Shown here in pieces: positions 7,762 to 16,695 of a DNA stretch of 64,000 nucleotides. The DNA lies in contig NZ_BNGS01000008.1 of assembly GCF_014905555.1 (NCBI RefSeq), positions 248,001-312,000 of the forward strand, in the 5' to 3' direction. Under the pieces are notes generated by a model that was not told the DNA's origin, did no database searches, and saw nothing but the letters and a program-made list of their open reading frames with translations. Numbering within the stretch: the first letter of the stretch is position 1; each line of letters begins with the position of its first letter. Source of the stretch: Streptomyces sp. Y2F8-2 (GTDB taxonomy: Bacteria; Actinomycetota; Actinomycetes; Streptomycetales; Streptomycetaceae). The translations under genes were made by a program, and so were the position numbers.

Positions 7762-9516
7762 TCACAGTGGCGGATCGATCCGTGCGATCGCGCGCAACAC
7801 CCCAGGCGCGATCCGGGACAACAGCCGCGCACCGCGTGCTTCCGGGGTGACCGGTACGACCGCCTGGTTGCGGACCACCGCGCGAAGAACGGAGTCGGCG
7901 ACCCTCTCCGGTCGGTAACCACGCAGTCCGTACAACAGGTTGGTCCTCTTCTGCAGTCGCCTCTCCTCCTTCGCGCCCACGCCCACGAACCGCGCGGTCG
8001 ATGTGATGTCCGTGTGCACGAAGCCGGGACAGATCGCCGACACTCCGACGCCTTGCCCGGCCAACTCGGCACGCAGGCACTCGCTGAGCATCAGGACGGC
8101 CGACTTGGAGGTGCTGTAGGCCGGCAGCACTTTCGACGGCTGGTACGCGGCCGCCGACGCGACGTTGACGATGTGGCCGCCCTGACCGCGCTCGGCCATC
8201 TGCTTGCCGAACAACCGGCAACCGTGAATGACACCCCACAAGTTGACGTCGATGACCGTGCGCCAGTCTTCGGCGGTGGTGTCGAAGAAGGAGCCGGACA
8301 GACCGATTCCGGCGTTGTTCACCAGGACGTCCACCACCCCGTATGCGGCGGCGACCTTCTCGGCGAGCTTCTCCATCGCCTGCTCGTCGGAGACGTCGAC
8401 CATCTCGGCCCAGGCCTCCGGAGCACCGCCTCGCCGGGCCAACTCGGCCGTCCTGGCGGCAGCTTCGCCGTTTCGGTCGACCGCCACCACGCGCGCTCCG
8501 GCCTTGGCGAACGCGACCGCCGTGGCCCGCCCGACGCCGCTGCCCGCACCCGTCACCAGCACGAGCTGCCCGCCGAACCGCTCCGCGTACCGCCCGCTTC
8601 CCACGGCCACAGACCGGCCGTTCTCCACGGCGGTCACGAACTCCGCGATCCAGGCCGTCACTTGGTCGGGCCGTGTGCGCGGGACCCAGTGCTTGTCGGG
8701 CAGCGTGCGGCGGGTCAACCGCGGTGCCCACCACTCCAGTTCGTCGTAGAGGTGCTCCGACAGGAACGCGTCCCCCAGCGGCGTGATGAGTTGTACGGGC
8801 GCGTGCGCGTACGCGTCGGGGCGCGGGTGGCGGAGCCTGGGCCGTACGTTGTCCCGGTACAGCCAGGCGCCGTTGGCCGCGTCCGAGGGGAGCGACGGGG
8901 TCGGGTAGTCGCCGCCGGGCAGCCGCTCGGCGCGCCGCAGGATGCCGGGCCAGCGTCTGCCGAGCGGTCCGCGCCAGGCCAGCTCCGGCAGGGCGGGGAT
9001 GTGCAGCAGGTAGACGTACCAGGACCTGGCGCCCTGGCCCAACAGCCGGCCGACGCGGCGGGGGGTCGGCCGGCGGACCCGCCGCTTGATCCACTGTCCG
9101 AGGTGGTCGAGGGACGGCCCCGACATCGATGTGAACGACGCGACCCGGCCCTCGGTACGCCCGGCGGTGACGAACTCCCAGCCCTGCACCGAGCCCCAGT
9201 CGTGCCCCACCAGGTGCACCGGCCGGCCGGGACTGACCGCGTCGGCGACCGCCAGGAAGTCGTCCGTGAGCTTCTCCAGCGTGAAACCGCCGCGCAGCGG
9301 CTTCGGCGCCGTCGACCGGCCGTGGCCGCGGACGTCGTAGAGCACGACGTGGAAGCGGTCGGCGAGGCGTGGCGCCACCTCGGACCAGACCTCCTTGCTG
9401 TCCGGGTAGCCGTGCACGAGCACCACCGTGGGCCGCGCCGGGTCGCCCAGCTCGGCCACGCACAGCTCGATCCCGCCCGTCCGCACCCGGCGCTCGCGCG
9501 CCCCCGTGACAGCCAC
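7762..9516 (-). CDS. Two-domain alpha/beta-hydrolase / short-chain dehydrogenase fusion
   Basis: 584 residues. Residues 1-290 form an epoxide-hydrolase-like alpha/beta fold: TVVLVHGYPDSKEVW (oxyanion region), YDVRGHGRST, and HLVGHDWGSVQGW, in which the nucleophile position is Asp (GHDWG), as in epoxide hydrolases and haloalkane dehalogenases. Residues 310-584 are a classical SDR: VTGAGSGVGRA (NAD(P) binding), VNNAGIG, SAAAY and the catalytic YSTSK. The GTG start at 9516 has a good ribosome site (GAGGGGGACGA). Such fusions occur in actinobacteria and some proteobacteria; no reaction is firmly assigned. An aldehyde or epoxide detoxification role in lipid metabolism is plausible inference. Single-gene transcription unit between two DnaA-box groups. 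Confidence 0.85.
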   Translation of the reverse strand: MAVTGARERRVRTGGIELCVAELGDPARPTVVLVHGYPDSKEVWSEVAPRLADRFHVVLYDVRGHGRSTAPKPLRGGFTLEKLTDDFLAVADAVSPGRPVHLVGHDWGSVQGWEFVTAGRTEGRVASFTSMSGPSLDHLGQWIKRRVRRPTPRRVGRLLGQGARSWYVYLLHIPALPELAWRGPLGRRWPGILRRAERLPGGDYPTPSLPSDAANGAWLYRDNVRPRLRHPRPDAYAHAPVQLITPLGDAFLSEHLYDELEWWAPRLTRRTLPDKHWVPRTRPDQVTAWIAEFVTAVENGRSVAVGSGRYAERFGGQLVLVTGAGSGVGRATAVAFAKAGARVVAVDRNGEAAARTAELARRGGAPEAWAEMVDVSDEQAMEKLAEKVAAAYGVVDVLVNNAGIGLSGSFFDTTAEDWRTVIDVNLWGVIHGCRLFGKQMAERGQGGHIVNVASAAAYQPSKVLPAYSTSKSAVLMLSECLRAELAGQGVGVSAICPGFVHTDITSTARFVGVGAKEERRLQKRTNLLYGLRGYRPERVADSVLRAVVRNQAVVPVTPEARGARLLSRIAPGVLRAIARIDPPL

Positions 9517-9612
9517 TCGTCCCCCTCTTGCGTCACTGGCACCTGGTGTGTCCCGTCACACCCGGCGAATGTCGCAGTTGTTAGAGGTGGCGTCAACAGC
9601 GGCCCCGCAGTC

Positions 9613-9639
9613 TGTGGAAAACCCTCGTGATGTGGACAA
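9613..9639. promoter_or_regulatory. Two DnaA boxes upstream of the ABC operon
   Basis: On the minus strand TTTTCCACA (9613-9621) and TTGTCCACA (9631-9639), 18 bp apart, in the divergent gap between the hydrolase-SDR gene and the ABC operon. The second is a perfect preferred box. Function at this place is inference. Confidence 0.55.
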
Positions 9640-9772
9640 TGCGCCGCCCGTCCCGCGCTCGTCGCCGTTCGACCTGAGGGTGACCCTTACGGGCCCGTAA
9701 TACTCGAGTCGGACCCCCATACAGCTCTGCGGTCTGACGACGGCAGTGGCCGGCGTCACTACCGTCGATGTC

Positions 9773-10741
9773 GTGACTGTGATCGCGACCGAAAGCCTGA
9801 GCAAGCGGTTCCCGAGGGTGACCGCGCTTGACCGGCTCTCCGTGGACGTGGGACCCGGCGTGACCGGACTCGTCGGAGCGAACGGAGCCGGCAAGTCCAC
9901 TCTGATCAAGATCCTGCTGGGTCTGTCCCCCGCCACCGAGGGCCGCGCCGAGGTGCTCGGCCTCGACGTCGCCACCAAGGGCGGCGCCATCCGCGAGCGC
10001 GTCGGATACATGCCCGAGCACGACTGCCTGCCGCCCGACGTGTCGGCCACCGAGTTCGTCGTGCACATGGCCCGCATGTCCGGCCTGCCTCCGGCCGCCG
10101 CCCGCGAGCGCACCGCGGACACCCTGCGCCACGTCGGCCTGTACGAGGAGCGCTACCGCCCCATCGGCGGCTACTCCACCGGCATGAAGCAGCGCGTCAA
10201 GCTCGCCCAGGCCCTGGTCCACGACCCGCAGCTGGTGTTCCTGGACGAGCCGACCAACGGTCTCGACCCGGTCGGCCGCGACGAGATGCTCGGCCTGATC
10301 CGCCGCGTGCACACCGACTTCGGCATCTCGGTCCTGGTCACCTCCCACCTGCTCGGCGAGCTCGAGCGCACCTGCGACCACGTCGTCATCATCGACGGCG
10401 GCAAGCTGCTGCGGTCCAGCTCCACCCGGGACTTCACCCAGACCACCACGACCCTCGCGATCGAGGTGACCGACTCCGACGAGCACCCGGACGGCACCCG
10501 CGCGGTGCGCGACGCGCTCCACGCGCGCGGGGTGACCACCGAGGACGGCAGCGGCCTGCCGGGCTCCGGCCACATCCTGCTGCTGACCGCGGAGGGCGAG
10601 CAGACGTACGACCTCGTCCGGGACGTCGTCGCCGACCTCGGTCTCGGCCTCGTCCGTATGGAGCAGCGCAGGCACCACATCGCTGAGGTCTTCAAGGACA
10701 GCGACGCCGAGCGGAAGGAGGCGGTCGGTCATGGCGGTTGA
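9773..10741 (+). CDS. ABC transporter ATP-binding protein (ABC-2 type), first system
   Basis: About 322 residues from GTG 9773. Walker A is GANGAGKSTL, signature YSTGMKQRVKLAQAL (the STGMKQR variant of ABC-2 and antibiotic-exporter ATPases), Walker B LVFLDEPTNGLDP and H-loop VTSHLLGELERTCDHV. A C-terminal region of about 90 residues (TLAIEVTDSDEHPDGT onward) is typical of the exporter subgroup. It drives export together with the permease that follows. Its end overlaps the permease start by 11 bases, so the two are translated as a unit. In-frame GTG 9746 and GTG 9779 are alternative starts. Substrate unknown. Confidence 0.9.
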   Translation: MTVIATESLSKRFPRVTALDRLSVDVGPGVTGLVGANGAGKSTLIKILLGLSPATEGRAEVLGLDVATKGGAIRERVGYMPEHDCLPPDVSATEFVVHMARMSGLPPAAARERTADTLRHVGLYEERYRPIGGYSTGMKQRVKLAQALVHDPQLVFLDEPTNGLDPVGRDEMLGLIRRVHTDFGISVLVTSHLLGELERTCDHVVIIDGGKLLRSSSTRDFTQTTTTLAIEVTDSDEHPDGTRAVRDALHARGVTTEDGSGLPGSGHILLLTAEGEQTYDLVRDVVADLGLGLVRMEQRRHHIAEVFKDSDAERKEAVGHGG

Positions 10742-11639
10742 GCAGCCCCTGGCCCACGAGGCCGAACAGACCCGGATCCACAACATCGGCTACCGCTCGT
10801 ACGACGGCCCGCGCCTGGGCCGCGCCTACGCCCGCCGCTCGCTCTACTCGCAGTCCCTGCGCGGCGCCTACGGCCTCGGCCGCTCGGTGAAGTCCAAGGT
10901 GTTGCCGATGCTGCTGTTCGTCGTGATGTGCGCTCCCGCGCTGATCATGGTCGCGGTCGCGGTCGCCACCACCGCCAAGGACCTCCCCGTCCAGTACACG
11001 CGCTACGCGATCATCATGCAGGCCGTCATCGGCCTCTACGTCGCCTCGCAGGCACCCCAGGCGGTCTCGCGCGACCTGCGCTTCAAGACCGTTCCGCTGT
11101 ACTTCTCCCGCCCCATCGAGACCGCCGACTACGTCCGCGCCAAGTACGCGGCGCTGGCCTCGGCGATGTTCATCCTGACGGCCGCGCCCCTGCTCGTCCT
11201 CTACGTGGGCGCTCTGCTCGCCAAGCTGGACTTCGCCCACCAGACCAAGGGATTCGCCGAAGGACTGGTCTCCGTGGCCCTGCTCTCCCTGCTGTTCTCC
11301 GGAATCAGCCTCGTCATCGCGGCGGCGACGCCCCGGCGCGGCTTCGGTATCGCCGCCGTCATCGCCGTCCTGACCATCTCCTACGGAGCCGTCTCGACCA
11401 TCCAGGCGATAGCGGAGGTCCACTCGGGCAGCTCCACGGCCCCGGTGTGGATGGGCCTGTTCTCGCCCATCACCCTCATCGACGGGGTGCAGACCGCCTT
11501 CCTCGGCGCGAACTCGTCCTTCCCCGGCGGACACGGACCCTCGACCGCGCAGGGAGTCGTCTTCCTCCTCGTCGTCCTCGGACTCATCGCCGGCAGCTAC
11601 GGCCTGCTGACGCGCCGCTACCGAAAGGTCGGACTGTGA
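10731..11639 (+). CDS. ABC-2 type permease, first system
   Basis: 302 residues, six predicted membrane helices (for example MLLFVVMCAPALIMVAVAVA, FILTAAPLLVLYVGALL, SVALLSLLFSGISLVIAA and the C-terminal GVVFLLVVLGLIAGSYGLL). The N-terminal part has IHNIGYRSYDGPRLGR, found in permeases of this actinobacterial group. It overlaps the preceding ATPase gene by 11 bases and its stop shares GTGA with the next start, so the four genes 9773-13277 form one operon. Works as the membrane part of the exporter; substrate not predictable. Confidence 0.88.
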   Translation: MAVEQPLAHEAEQTRIHNIGYRSYDGPRLGRAYARRSLYSQSLRGAYGLGRSVKSKVLPMLLFVVMCAPALIMVAVAVATTAKDLPVQYTRYAIIMQAVIGLYVASQAPQAVSRDLRFKTVPLYFSRPIETADYVRAKYAALASAMFILTAAPLLVLYVGALLAKLDFAHQTKGFAEGLVSVALLSLLFSGISLVIAAATPRRGFGIAAVIAVLTISYGAVSTIQAIAEVHSGSSTAPVWMGLFSPITLIDGVQTAFLGANSSFPGGHGPSTAQGVVFLLVVLGLIAGSYGLLTRRYRKVGL

Positions 11640-12547
11640 CCACGCTCACCATCGACCACGTCTCCCGCTGGTTCGGCAACGTGGTCGCCGTCAACGACGT
11701 CACGATGACCATCGGCCCCGGAGTCACCGGCCTGCTCGGCCCGAACGGCGCGGGGAAGTCCACCCTCATCAACATGATGGGCGGCTTCCTCGCTCCCTCC
11801 ACCGGTTCTGTCACCCTCGACGGACAGCCGGTGTGGCGCAACGAGGAGATCTACCGGCACATCGGCATCGTCCCCGAGCGGGAGGCGATGTACGACTTCC
11901 TCACGGGCCGCGAATTCGTCGTCGCCAACGCCGAGTTGCACGGACTCGGCGCCCAGGCCGCCCAGCGGGCCCTTGCCACGGTCGAGATGGAGTACGCCCA
12001 GGACCGGAAGATCTCCACGTACTCCAAGGGCATGCGGCAGCGCGTGAAGATGGCGTCCGCCCTGGTGCACGACCCGTCGCTGCTGCTGCTCGACGAGCCG
12101 TTCAACGGCATGGACCCGCGTCAGCGCATGCAACTCATGGAGCTGTTGCGGCGTATGGGCGCCGAGGGCCGCACCGTGCTGTTCTCCTCCCACATCCTCG
12201 AAGAGGTCGAGCAGTTGGCCTCGCACATCGAGGTGATCGTCGCGGGACGGCACGCGGCGAGCGGCGACTTCCGTAAGATCCGCCGCCTGATGACCGACCG
12301 CCCGCACCGCTACCTCGTGCGTTCCAGCGACGACCGGGCACTCGCCGCCGCGCTGATCGCCGACCCGTCGACGTCCGGTATCGAGGTCGACCTCACCGAG
12401 GGCGCCCTGCGCATCCAGGCGATCGACTTCGGCCGGTTCACGACGCTGCTGCCGAAGGTCGCGCGGGAGCACGGCATCCGGCTGCTCACGGTCTCGCCGT
12501 CCGACGAGTCCCTCGAGTCCGTCTTCTCGTATCTGGTCGCGGCGTAG
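11636..12547 (+). CDS. ABC transporter ATP-binding protein (ABC-2 type), second system
   Basis: 303 residues, starting at the GTG in the GTGA overlap with the permease stop. Walker A GPNGAGKSTLINMM, signature YSKGMRQRVKMASAL, Walker B LLLLDEPFNGMDPRQ, H-loop FSSHILEEVEQLASHI. A small C-terminal domain (residues ~220-303) follows. It pairs with the permease at 12558. The N-terminal half resembles the first ATPase (TIGPGVTGLLGPNGAGKST against DVGPGVTGLVGANGAGKST), so the operon probably arose by duplication of an ATPase-permease pair. Confidence 0.9.
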   Translation: MTTLTIDHVSRWFGNVVAVNDVTMTIGPGVTGLLGPNGAGKSTLINMMGGFLAPSTGSVTLDGQPVWRNEEIYRHIGIVPEREAMYDFLTGREFVVANAELHGLGAQAAQRALATVEMEYAQDRKISTYSKGMRQRVKMASALVHDPSLLLLDEPFNGMDPRQRMQLMELLRRMGAEGRTVLFSSHILEEVEQLASHIEVIVAGRHAASGDFRKIRRLMTDRPHRYLVRSSDDRALAAALIADPSTSGIEVDLTEGALRIQAIDFGRFTTLLPKVAREHGIRLLTVSPSDESLESVFSYLVAA

Positions 12548-12557
12548 GAGGCCGAAG

Positions 12558-13277
12558 ATGTACGACCCCACAGTCGCCCGGCTCACCTACCGCGGCCTGC
12601 TCGGCCGCCGCCGGGCCCTCATTCTCGGCGCGCTGCCGGGCCTGCTGATCGTGATCTCGGTGGTCGTCCGGGCGCTGACCGGCGCCGACGACCAGGTCGC
12701 CCACGACCTCCTCGGCGGGTTCGCGCTCGCGACCATGGTGCCGATCATCGGCGTGATCGCGGGCACCGGCGCGATCGGGCCCGAGATCGACGACGGCTCG
12801 GTGGTGTACCTGCTGGCCAAGCCGGTGAAGCGGTCCACGATCATCTTCACCAAGCTGATCGTCGCGATCGCCGTCACCATGGCGTTCTCCGCGCTGCCCA
12901 CGTTCATCGCGGGCATGATCCTCAACGGCAACGGCCAGCAGATCGCGGTCGCCTACACCGTGGCGGCGCTCGTCTCCTCCATCGCCTACGCCGCGCTGTT
13001 CCTGCTGCTCGGCACGGTGAGCCGGCACGCGGTGGTGTTCGGCCTGGTCTACGCGCTGGTCTGGGAGGCGCTCTTCGGCTCGCTGGTCTCCGGGGCGCGC
13101 ACGCTCAGCGTCCAGCAGTGGTCGCTGGCCGTGGCCCACAAGGTCTCCGACAGCTCCCTGGTCACCTCGGACGTGGGGCTGCCCACCGCCACGGTCCTGC
13201 TGATCGTGGTGACCGTGGCCGCCACCTGGTACGCGGGGCAGAAGCTGCGGTCGCTGACGCTTGCGGGCGAGGAGTGA
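12558..13277 (+). CDS. ABC-2 type permease, second system
   Basis: 239 residues, six hydrophobic segments (LILGALPGLLIVISVVVRAL, LATMVPIIGVIAGTGAIG, IIFTKLIVAIAVTMAFSALP, IAYAALFLLLGTV, VFGLVYALVWEALFGSLV, VLLIVVTVAATWYAG). It contains GPEIDDGSVVYLLAKPV, the ABC-2 permease motif at the end of helix two. The start is 10 bases after the second ATPase stop, with GGAGG in between. Last gene of the operon; a strong hairpin terminator follows at 13299. Confidence 0.88.
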   Translation: MYDPTVARLTYRGLLGRRRALILGALPGLLIVISVVVRALTGADDQVAHDLLGGFALATMVPIIGVIAGTGAIGPEIDDGSVVYLLAKPVKRSTIIFTKLIVAIAVTMAFSALPTFIAGMILNGNGQQIAVAYTVAALVSSIAYAALFLLLGTVSRHAVVFGLVYALVWEALFGSLVSGARTLSVQQWSLAVAHKVSDSSLVTSDVGLPTATVLLIVVTVAATWYAGQKLRSLTLAGEE

Positions 13278-13298
13278 CAGTGCCTGCGTGGCTGGAGC

Positions 13299-13321
13299 CG
13301 GGGCCTCGGCGGGGCCCCGGT
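13299..13321 (+). terminator. Hairpin terminator of the ABC operon
   Basis: CCGGGGCC (13299-13306) pairs with GGCCCCGG (13314-13321) around a 7-base loop and is followed by the T-rich run TCTTCTTTCTCTTTT. This is a classical intrinsic terminator, 22 bases past the last stop. Confidence 0.85.
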
Positions 13322-13416
13322 CTTCTTTCTCTTTTCGAAGCCTTTTTTGACAGGGGTTTCACACCTGCCTCGGCACACTGGGCAAAGGGGACGCACAGCA
13401 GCGGAAAGGACCGGGG

Positions 13417-13632
13417 ATGACTGCGGACGAGGCCGGGGAGACCTGGGACGGCGTCGAGTTCGACGAGGACTTCATACGGTCCGCATCGACCAGGGAACCG
13501 TCCGCGCGCGCCCGGATGCTGGCAGCGCGCTGGCGCAACGAGGCGCCCGCCCCCCAGCCGTGGCGCTCGGACGAGCCGCCCGCCGGCTGGTTCTTCAGCA
13601 AGGCCCGGCGCCGCAGGTGGCGGCGGCGGTAG
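13417..13632 (+). CDS. Small conserved hypothetical protein
   Basis: 71 residues, acidic N-terminal half (TADEAGETWDGVEFDEDFI) and basic C-terminus ending RRRRWRRR. WDGVEFDEDFIRSA and PPAGWFFSKARR look like conserved blocks of a small Streptomyces protein family without a known role. ATG with GGAAAGGACCGGGG upstream. No signal peptide or membrane segment. Third-position GC is high, which supports coding. Function not recognised. Confidence 0.7.
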   Translation: MTADEAGETWDGVEFDEDFIRSASTREPSARARMLAARWRNEAPAPQPWRSDEPPAGWFFSKARRRRWRRR

Positions 13633-13645
13633 CGATCAGGTTCTG

Positions 13646-13750
<105 letters not shown>

Positions 13751-14070
13751 GGGTGGGCGGCCCACGCGAGGGTGCTCGCGTGCTCGAAGCGGCCGCCCCG
13801 GGCAGCTCCCCGTGCGGGGCGGACTCGACGGAGCGGTAACTACTCCGGAGCCCGCCGCGGGCTGCCCTGCCGGGAGCTCGGCGTACTGTCGTGCATGGAC
13901 ATCGCCAAGCTCCTCTCCCAGAACGTGGCGTCGGCCTGATCCGGCGTCGCGAACATGACTACTGTGCCCGTTCGCCGAATCGGGCGCCAGTGAATAAAAG
14001 TCGCGTAGTCCGGCTTCCCGGACGCTCGACCAGGGACCCCGCGACGCCGACCTGATCCGAAAGCCAGGCC
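13751..14070. other. Gap between the tRNA-like gene and the HAD phosphatase gene
   Basis: 320 bases. It should hold the promoter of the minus-strand tRNA-like gene and the 3' end of the minus-strand HAD message. Near the HAD stop, 14045-14073 carries a short sequence (GCCGACCTGATCCGAA, then CAGGCCCT) that recurs after the Dyp peroxidase stop at 17704-17734. I see no convincing gene. Confidence 0.4.
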
Positions 14071-14895
14071 CTAGCCCAGCAACCGCTCCAGCACCACCGC
14101 GATGCCGTCCTCGTCGTTGGTCAGCGTCACCTCGTGCGCGACCTCCTTGAGGTCCGTGTGCGCGTTGGCCATGGCCACACCGTGGGCCGCCCACGCGAAC
14201 ATCGGTATGTCGTTGGGCATGTCGCCGAAGGCGATCGTCTCCGCGGCCTTCGCACCGAGGCGGCGTGCCGCCAGGGACAGACCCGTCGCCTTGCTCAGGC
14301 CGAGGGGGAGGATCTCCACGATGCCCTTGCCCGCCATGGTCACCCCGACGAGACCGCCGGCGGCCTGCTGCGCCGCCTCGGCGAGTTCGTCGTCGCTCAG
14401 GGTCGGGTGCTGGAGGTAGACCTTGTTCAGCGGTGCCGACCACAGGTCCGCCGCGTCCTTGATCGGCTGGTACGGCAGAGGCCCGTCATGGACCCGGTAG
14501 CCCGGGCCGACCAGGACCTCCCCTTCCAGGCCGTCCCGGCTCGCCGCCAGCAGCAGCGGGCCCACCTCCGCCTCGATCTTGGCCAGGGCCAGACCCGCTA
14601 TCTGCCGGTCCAGCGTCACCGACGTCAGCAGACGGTGCTCGCCCGCGTCGTAGACCTGCGCTCCCTGGCCGCACACGGCGAGACCCCGGTAGCCGAGGTC
14701 GTCGAGGACGGGGCGCGTCCACGGGACCGCGCGCCCGGTGACGACGATGTGCGCGGAGCCCGCCGCGGTGGCCGCGGCGAGCGCCTCACGTGTCCGCTTG
14801 GAGACCGTCTCGTCGGAGCGCAGGAGCGTCCCGTCGAGGTCGGTCGCTATCAGCTTGTAGGGAAACGTGGACGGAAAACCGGCATGTTCGCCCAT
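14071..14895 (-). CDS. HAD-superfamily Cof-type phosphatase
   Basis: 274 residues from ATG 14895; a GTG at 14901 overlaps the serS stop as GTGA and is an equally good, translationally coupled start. Motif I LIATDLDGTLLRSDE, motif II AHIVVTGRAVPW, motif III/IV AETIAFGDMPNDIPMFAWA. Same subclass IIB layout as the protein at 5046-5915. The position directly downstream of serS, without a gap, indicates one transcript, but a link to seryl-tRNA metabolism is only suggested by position. Cytosolic; substrate unknown. Confidence 0.88.
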   Translation of the reverse strand: MGEHAGFPSTFPYKLIATDLDGTLLRSDETVSKRTREALAAATAAGSAHIVVTGRAVPWTRPVLDDLGYRGLAVCGQGAQVYDAGEHRLLTSVTLDRQIAGLALAKIEAEVGPLLLAASRDGLEGEVLVGPGYRVHDGPLPYQPIKDAADLWSAPLNKVYLQHPTLSDDELAEAAQQAAGGLVGVTMAGKGIVEILPLGLSKATGLSLAARRLGAKAAETIAFGDMPNDIPMFAWAAHGVAMANAHTDLKEVAHEVTLTNDEDGIAVVLERLLG

Positions 14896-14897
14896 GC

Positions 14898-16175
14898 TCA
14901 CTTGGCCACGGGCTCCAGCAGCTCCCGGCCGCCCAGGTAGGGGCGCAGGACCTCGGGCACCCGCACCGAGCCGTCGGCCAACTGGTGGTTCTCCAGGATC
15001 GCCACGATGGTGCGCGGTACGGCGCACAGCGTGCCGTTCAGCGTCGCCAGCGGCTGCACCTTCTTGCCGTCGCGCATGCGGACCGCCAGCCGGCGCGCCT
15101 GGAAGGTGTCGCAGTTGGAGGCCGAGGTCAGCTCGCGGTACTTGCCCTGGGTCGGGATCCAGGCCTCGCAGTCGTACTTCCGCGACGCCGACGCGCCGAG
15201 GTCACCGGTCGCCACGTCGATGACCTGGAACGGAAGCTCGAGCGAGGTCAGCCACTGCTTCTCCCACTCCAGGAGCCGCTTGTGCTCGTTCTCGGCGTCC
15301 TCGGGGTCGATGAACGAGAACATCTCGACCTTGTCGAACTGGTGCACGCGGAAAATGCCCCGCGTGTCCTTGCCGTAGGTGCCGGCCTCGCGGCGGAAGC
15401 ACGGCGAGAAGCCCGCGTAACGCAGCGGCAGTTTGTCCGCGTCGATGATCTCGTCCATGTGGTAGGCCGCGAGCGGGACCTCGGAGGTGCCGACCAGGTA
15501 GAAGTCGTCCTTCTCCAGGTGGTACACGTTCTCGGCGGCCTGGCCGAGGAAGCCCGTGCCCTCCATGGCGCGCGGGCGGACCAGGGCCGGCGTGAGCATC
15601 GGGGTGAACCCGGCCTCCGTGGCCTGCGCGATGGCCGCGTTGACGAGCGCCAGCTCCAGCAGGGCGCCGACACCCGTCAGGTAGTAGAAGCGTGAGCCGG
15701 AGACCTTCGCGCCGCGCTCCACGTCGATCGCGCCGAGCGCCTCGCCGAGCTCCAGGTGGTCCTTGGGCTCGAAGCCCTCGGCGGCGAAGTCGCGGATGGT
15801 GCCGTGTGTCTCCAGGACGACGAAGTCCTCCTCGCCGCCGACCGGGACGTCCGGGTGGACCAGGTTGCCCAACTGGAGCAGGAGCCGCTTGGTCTCCTCA
15901 TCGGCCTCGTTCTGCTCGGCGTCGGCCGCCTTGACGTCGGCGGCCAGCTGGCTCGCCTTCTTCAGCAGCTCGGCCTTCTCGTCGCCGGTGGCCTTGGGGA
16001 TCAGCTTGCCGAGCGCCTTCTGCTCGGAGCGGAGTTCGTCGAAGCGGACGCCGGACGACCTGCGCCGCTCGTCGGCGGAGAGGAGGGCGTCGACGAGCGC
16101 GACGTCCTCACCACGGGCGCGCTGGGAGGCGCGAACACGGTCGGGGTCCTCACGGAGCAGGCGAAGGTCAATCAC
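14898..16175 (-). CDS. serS: Seryl-tRNA synthetase
   Basis: 425 residues, full length. The N-terminal coiled-coil arm (residues ~30-105, charged, with ADAEQNEADEETKRLLL) clamps the long variable arm of tRNA-Ser. Class II motifs follow: motif 2 FRREAGTYGKDTRGIFRVHQF, motif 3 NGTLCAVPRTIVAILENHQ, and the serine-site GTSEVPLAAYH. It charges tRNA-Ser with serine in the cytosol. Start MIDLRLLREDPDRVRASQ is the usual one. Its stop overlaps the HAD gene start, and a DnaA-box-rich gap lies upstream. The window has one intact and two abnormal serine-type tRNA genes. Confidence 0.98.
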   Translation of the reverse strand: MIDLRLLREDPDRVRASQRARGEDVALVDALLSADERRRSSGVRFDELRSEQKALGKLIPKATGDEKAELLKKASQLAADVKAADAEQNEADEETKRLLLQLGNLVHPDVPVGGEEDFVVLETHGTIRDFAAEGFEPKDHLELGEALGAIDVERGAKVSGSRFYYLTGVGALLELALVNAAIAQATEAGFTPMLTPALVRPRAMEGTGFLGQAAENVYHLEKDDFYLVGTSEVPLAAYHMDEIIDADKLPLRYAGFSPCFRREAGTYGKDTRGIFRVHQFDKVEMFSFIDPEDAENEHKRLLEWEKQWLTSLELPFQVIDVATGDLGASASRKYDCEAWIPTQGKYRELTSASNCDTFQARRLAVRMRDGKKVQPLATLNGTLCAVPRTIVAILENHQLADGSVRVPEVLRPYLGGRELLEPVAK

Positions 16176-16357
16176 CCCTCAAGGCTACCGGTGCGGAGTT
16201 CCGGGACACGACCGCGTATTCCGATCCGCAGGGCATGGTTCCGTTATGGGGCAATCACGGCAGGTGTCAATGAACGAGCGCCGGTCGCCGGAAAGGGGCA
16301 ACTCGTCCAGGAATCGTTGACGCGACTTCCTTGAGCTGGCCTGGATTTCGGGTTCGC

Positions 16358-16669
16358 TCGTCCACAGGCGTCCACAAGCCCCGAAGGGTTATCCACAGGC
16401 TGTGCGGAAGATCTGTGGACACTGGAGGTGATCATTCCGAAAGCTCTGCGAGGGGCGTCGAATTCCTGGTTCAAACCACCGCCATCCGCACTTTCGGGTG
16501 GAAAGAGGTCGCCCCAACGGGTTGATCGAAAGAAACAGGTGGACAACTGTGGCCTACGCGAGGATGGACGGCCGGGGGGTCCGTAGAGCGATTTGTCGAC
16601 TCACTGATGCCGTGCTGTCGACTTGTCCCCAGATCGAGAAGGGCGCCTGTGGATAACTTCTGTGGACAA
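16358..16669. promoter_or_regulatory. Cluster of DnaA boxes between serS and pheA
   Basis: In a 520-base gene-free gap: TCGTCCACA (16358-16366), GCGTCCACA (16368-16376), TTATCCACA (16389-16397), GTGTCCACA on the minus strand (16414-16422), a near-box GGTGGACAA (16538-16546), TTATCCACA on the minus strand (16648-16656) and TTGTCCACA on the minus strand (16661-16669). Three are exact consensus boxes and the last two are 4 bp apart. Streptomyces is known to carry DnaA-box clusters outside oriC that restrain replication initiation; that this is one of them is inference. No AT-rich unwinding region or dnaA/dnaN flanks, so not oriC. Confidence 0.75.
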
Positions 16670-16695
16670 CGAAAATCTGCAGGTAGGACGAGACG

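Noticed and set aside
10928..11635. N-terminal extension of the second ABC ATPase
   Set aside because: It is the first permease read in another frame; GTG at 11636 begins the ATPase homology.
16358..16669. oriC
   Set aside because: DnaA boxes are too few, no dnaA or dnaN beside it and no AT-rich unwinding stretch; a titration or regulatory cluster fits better.
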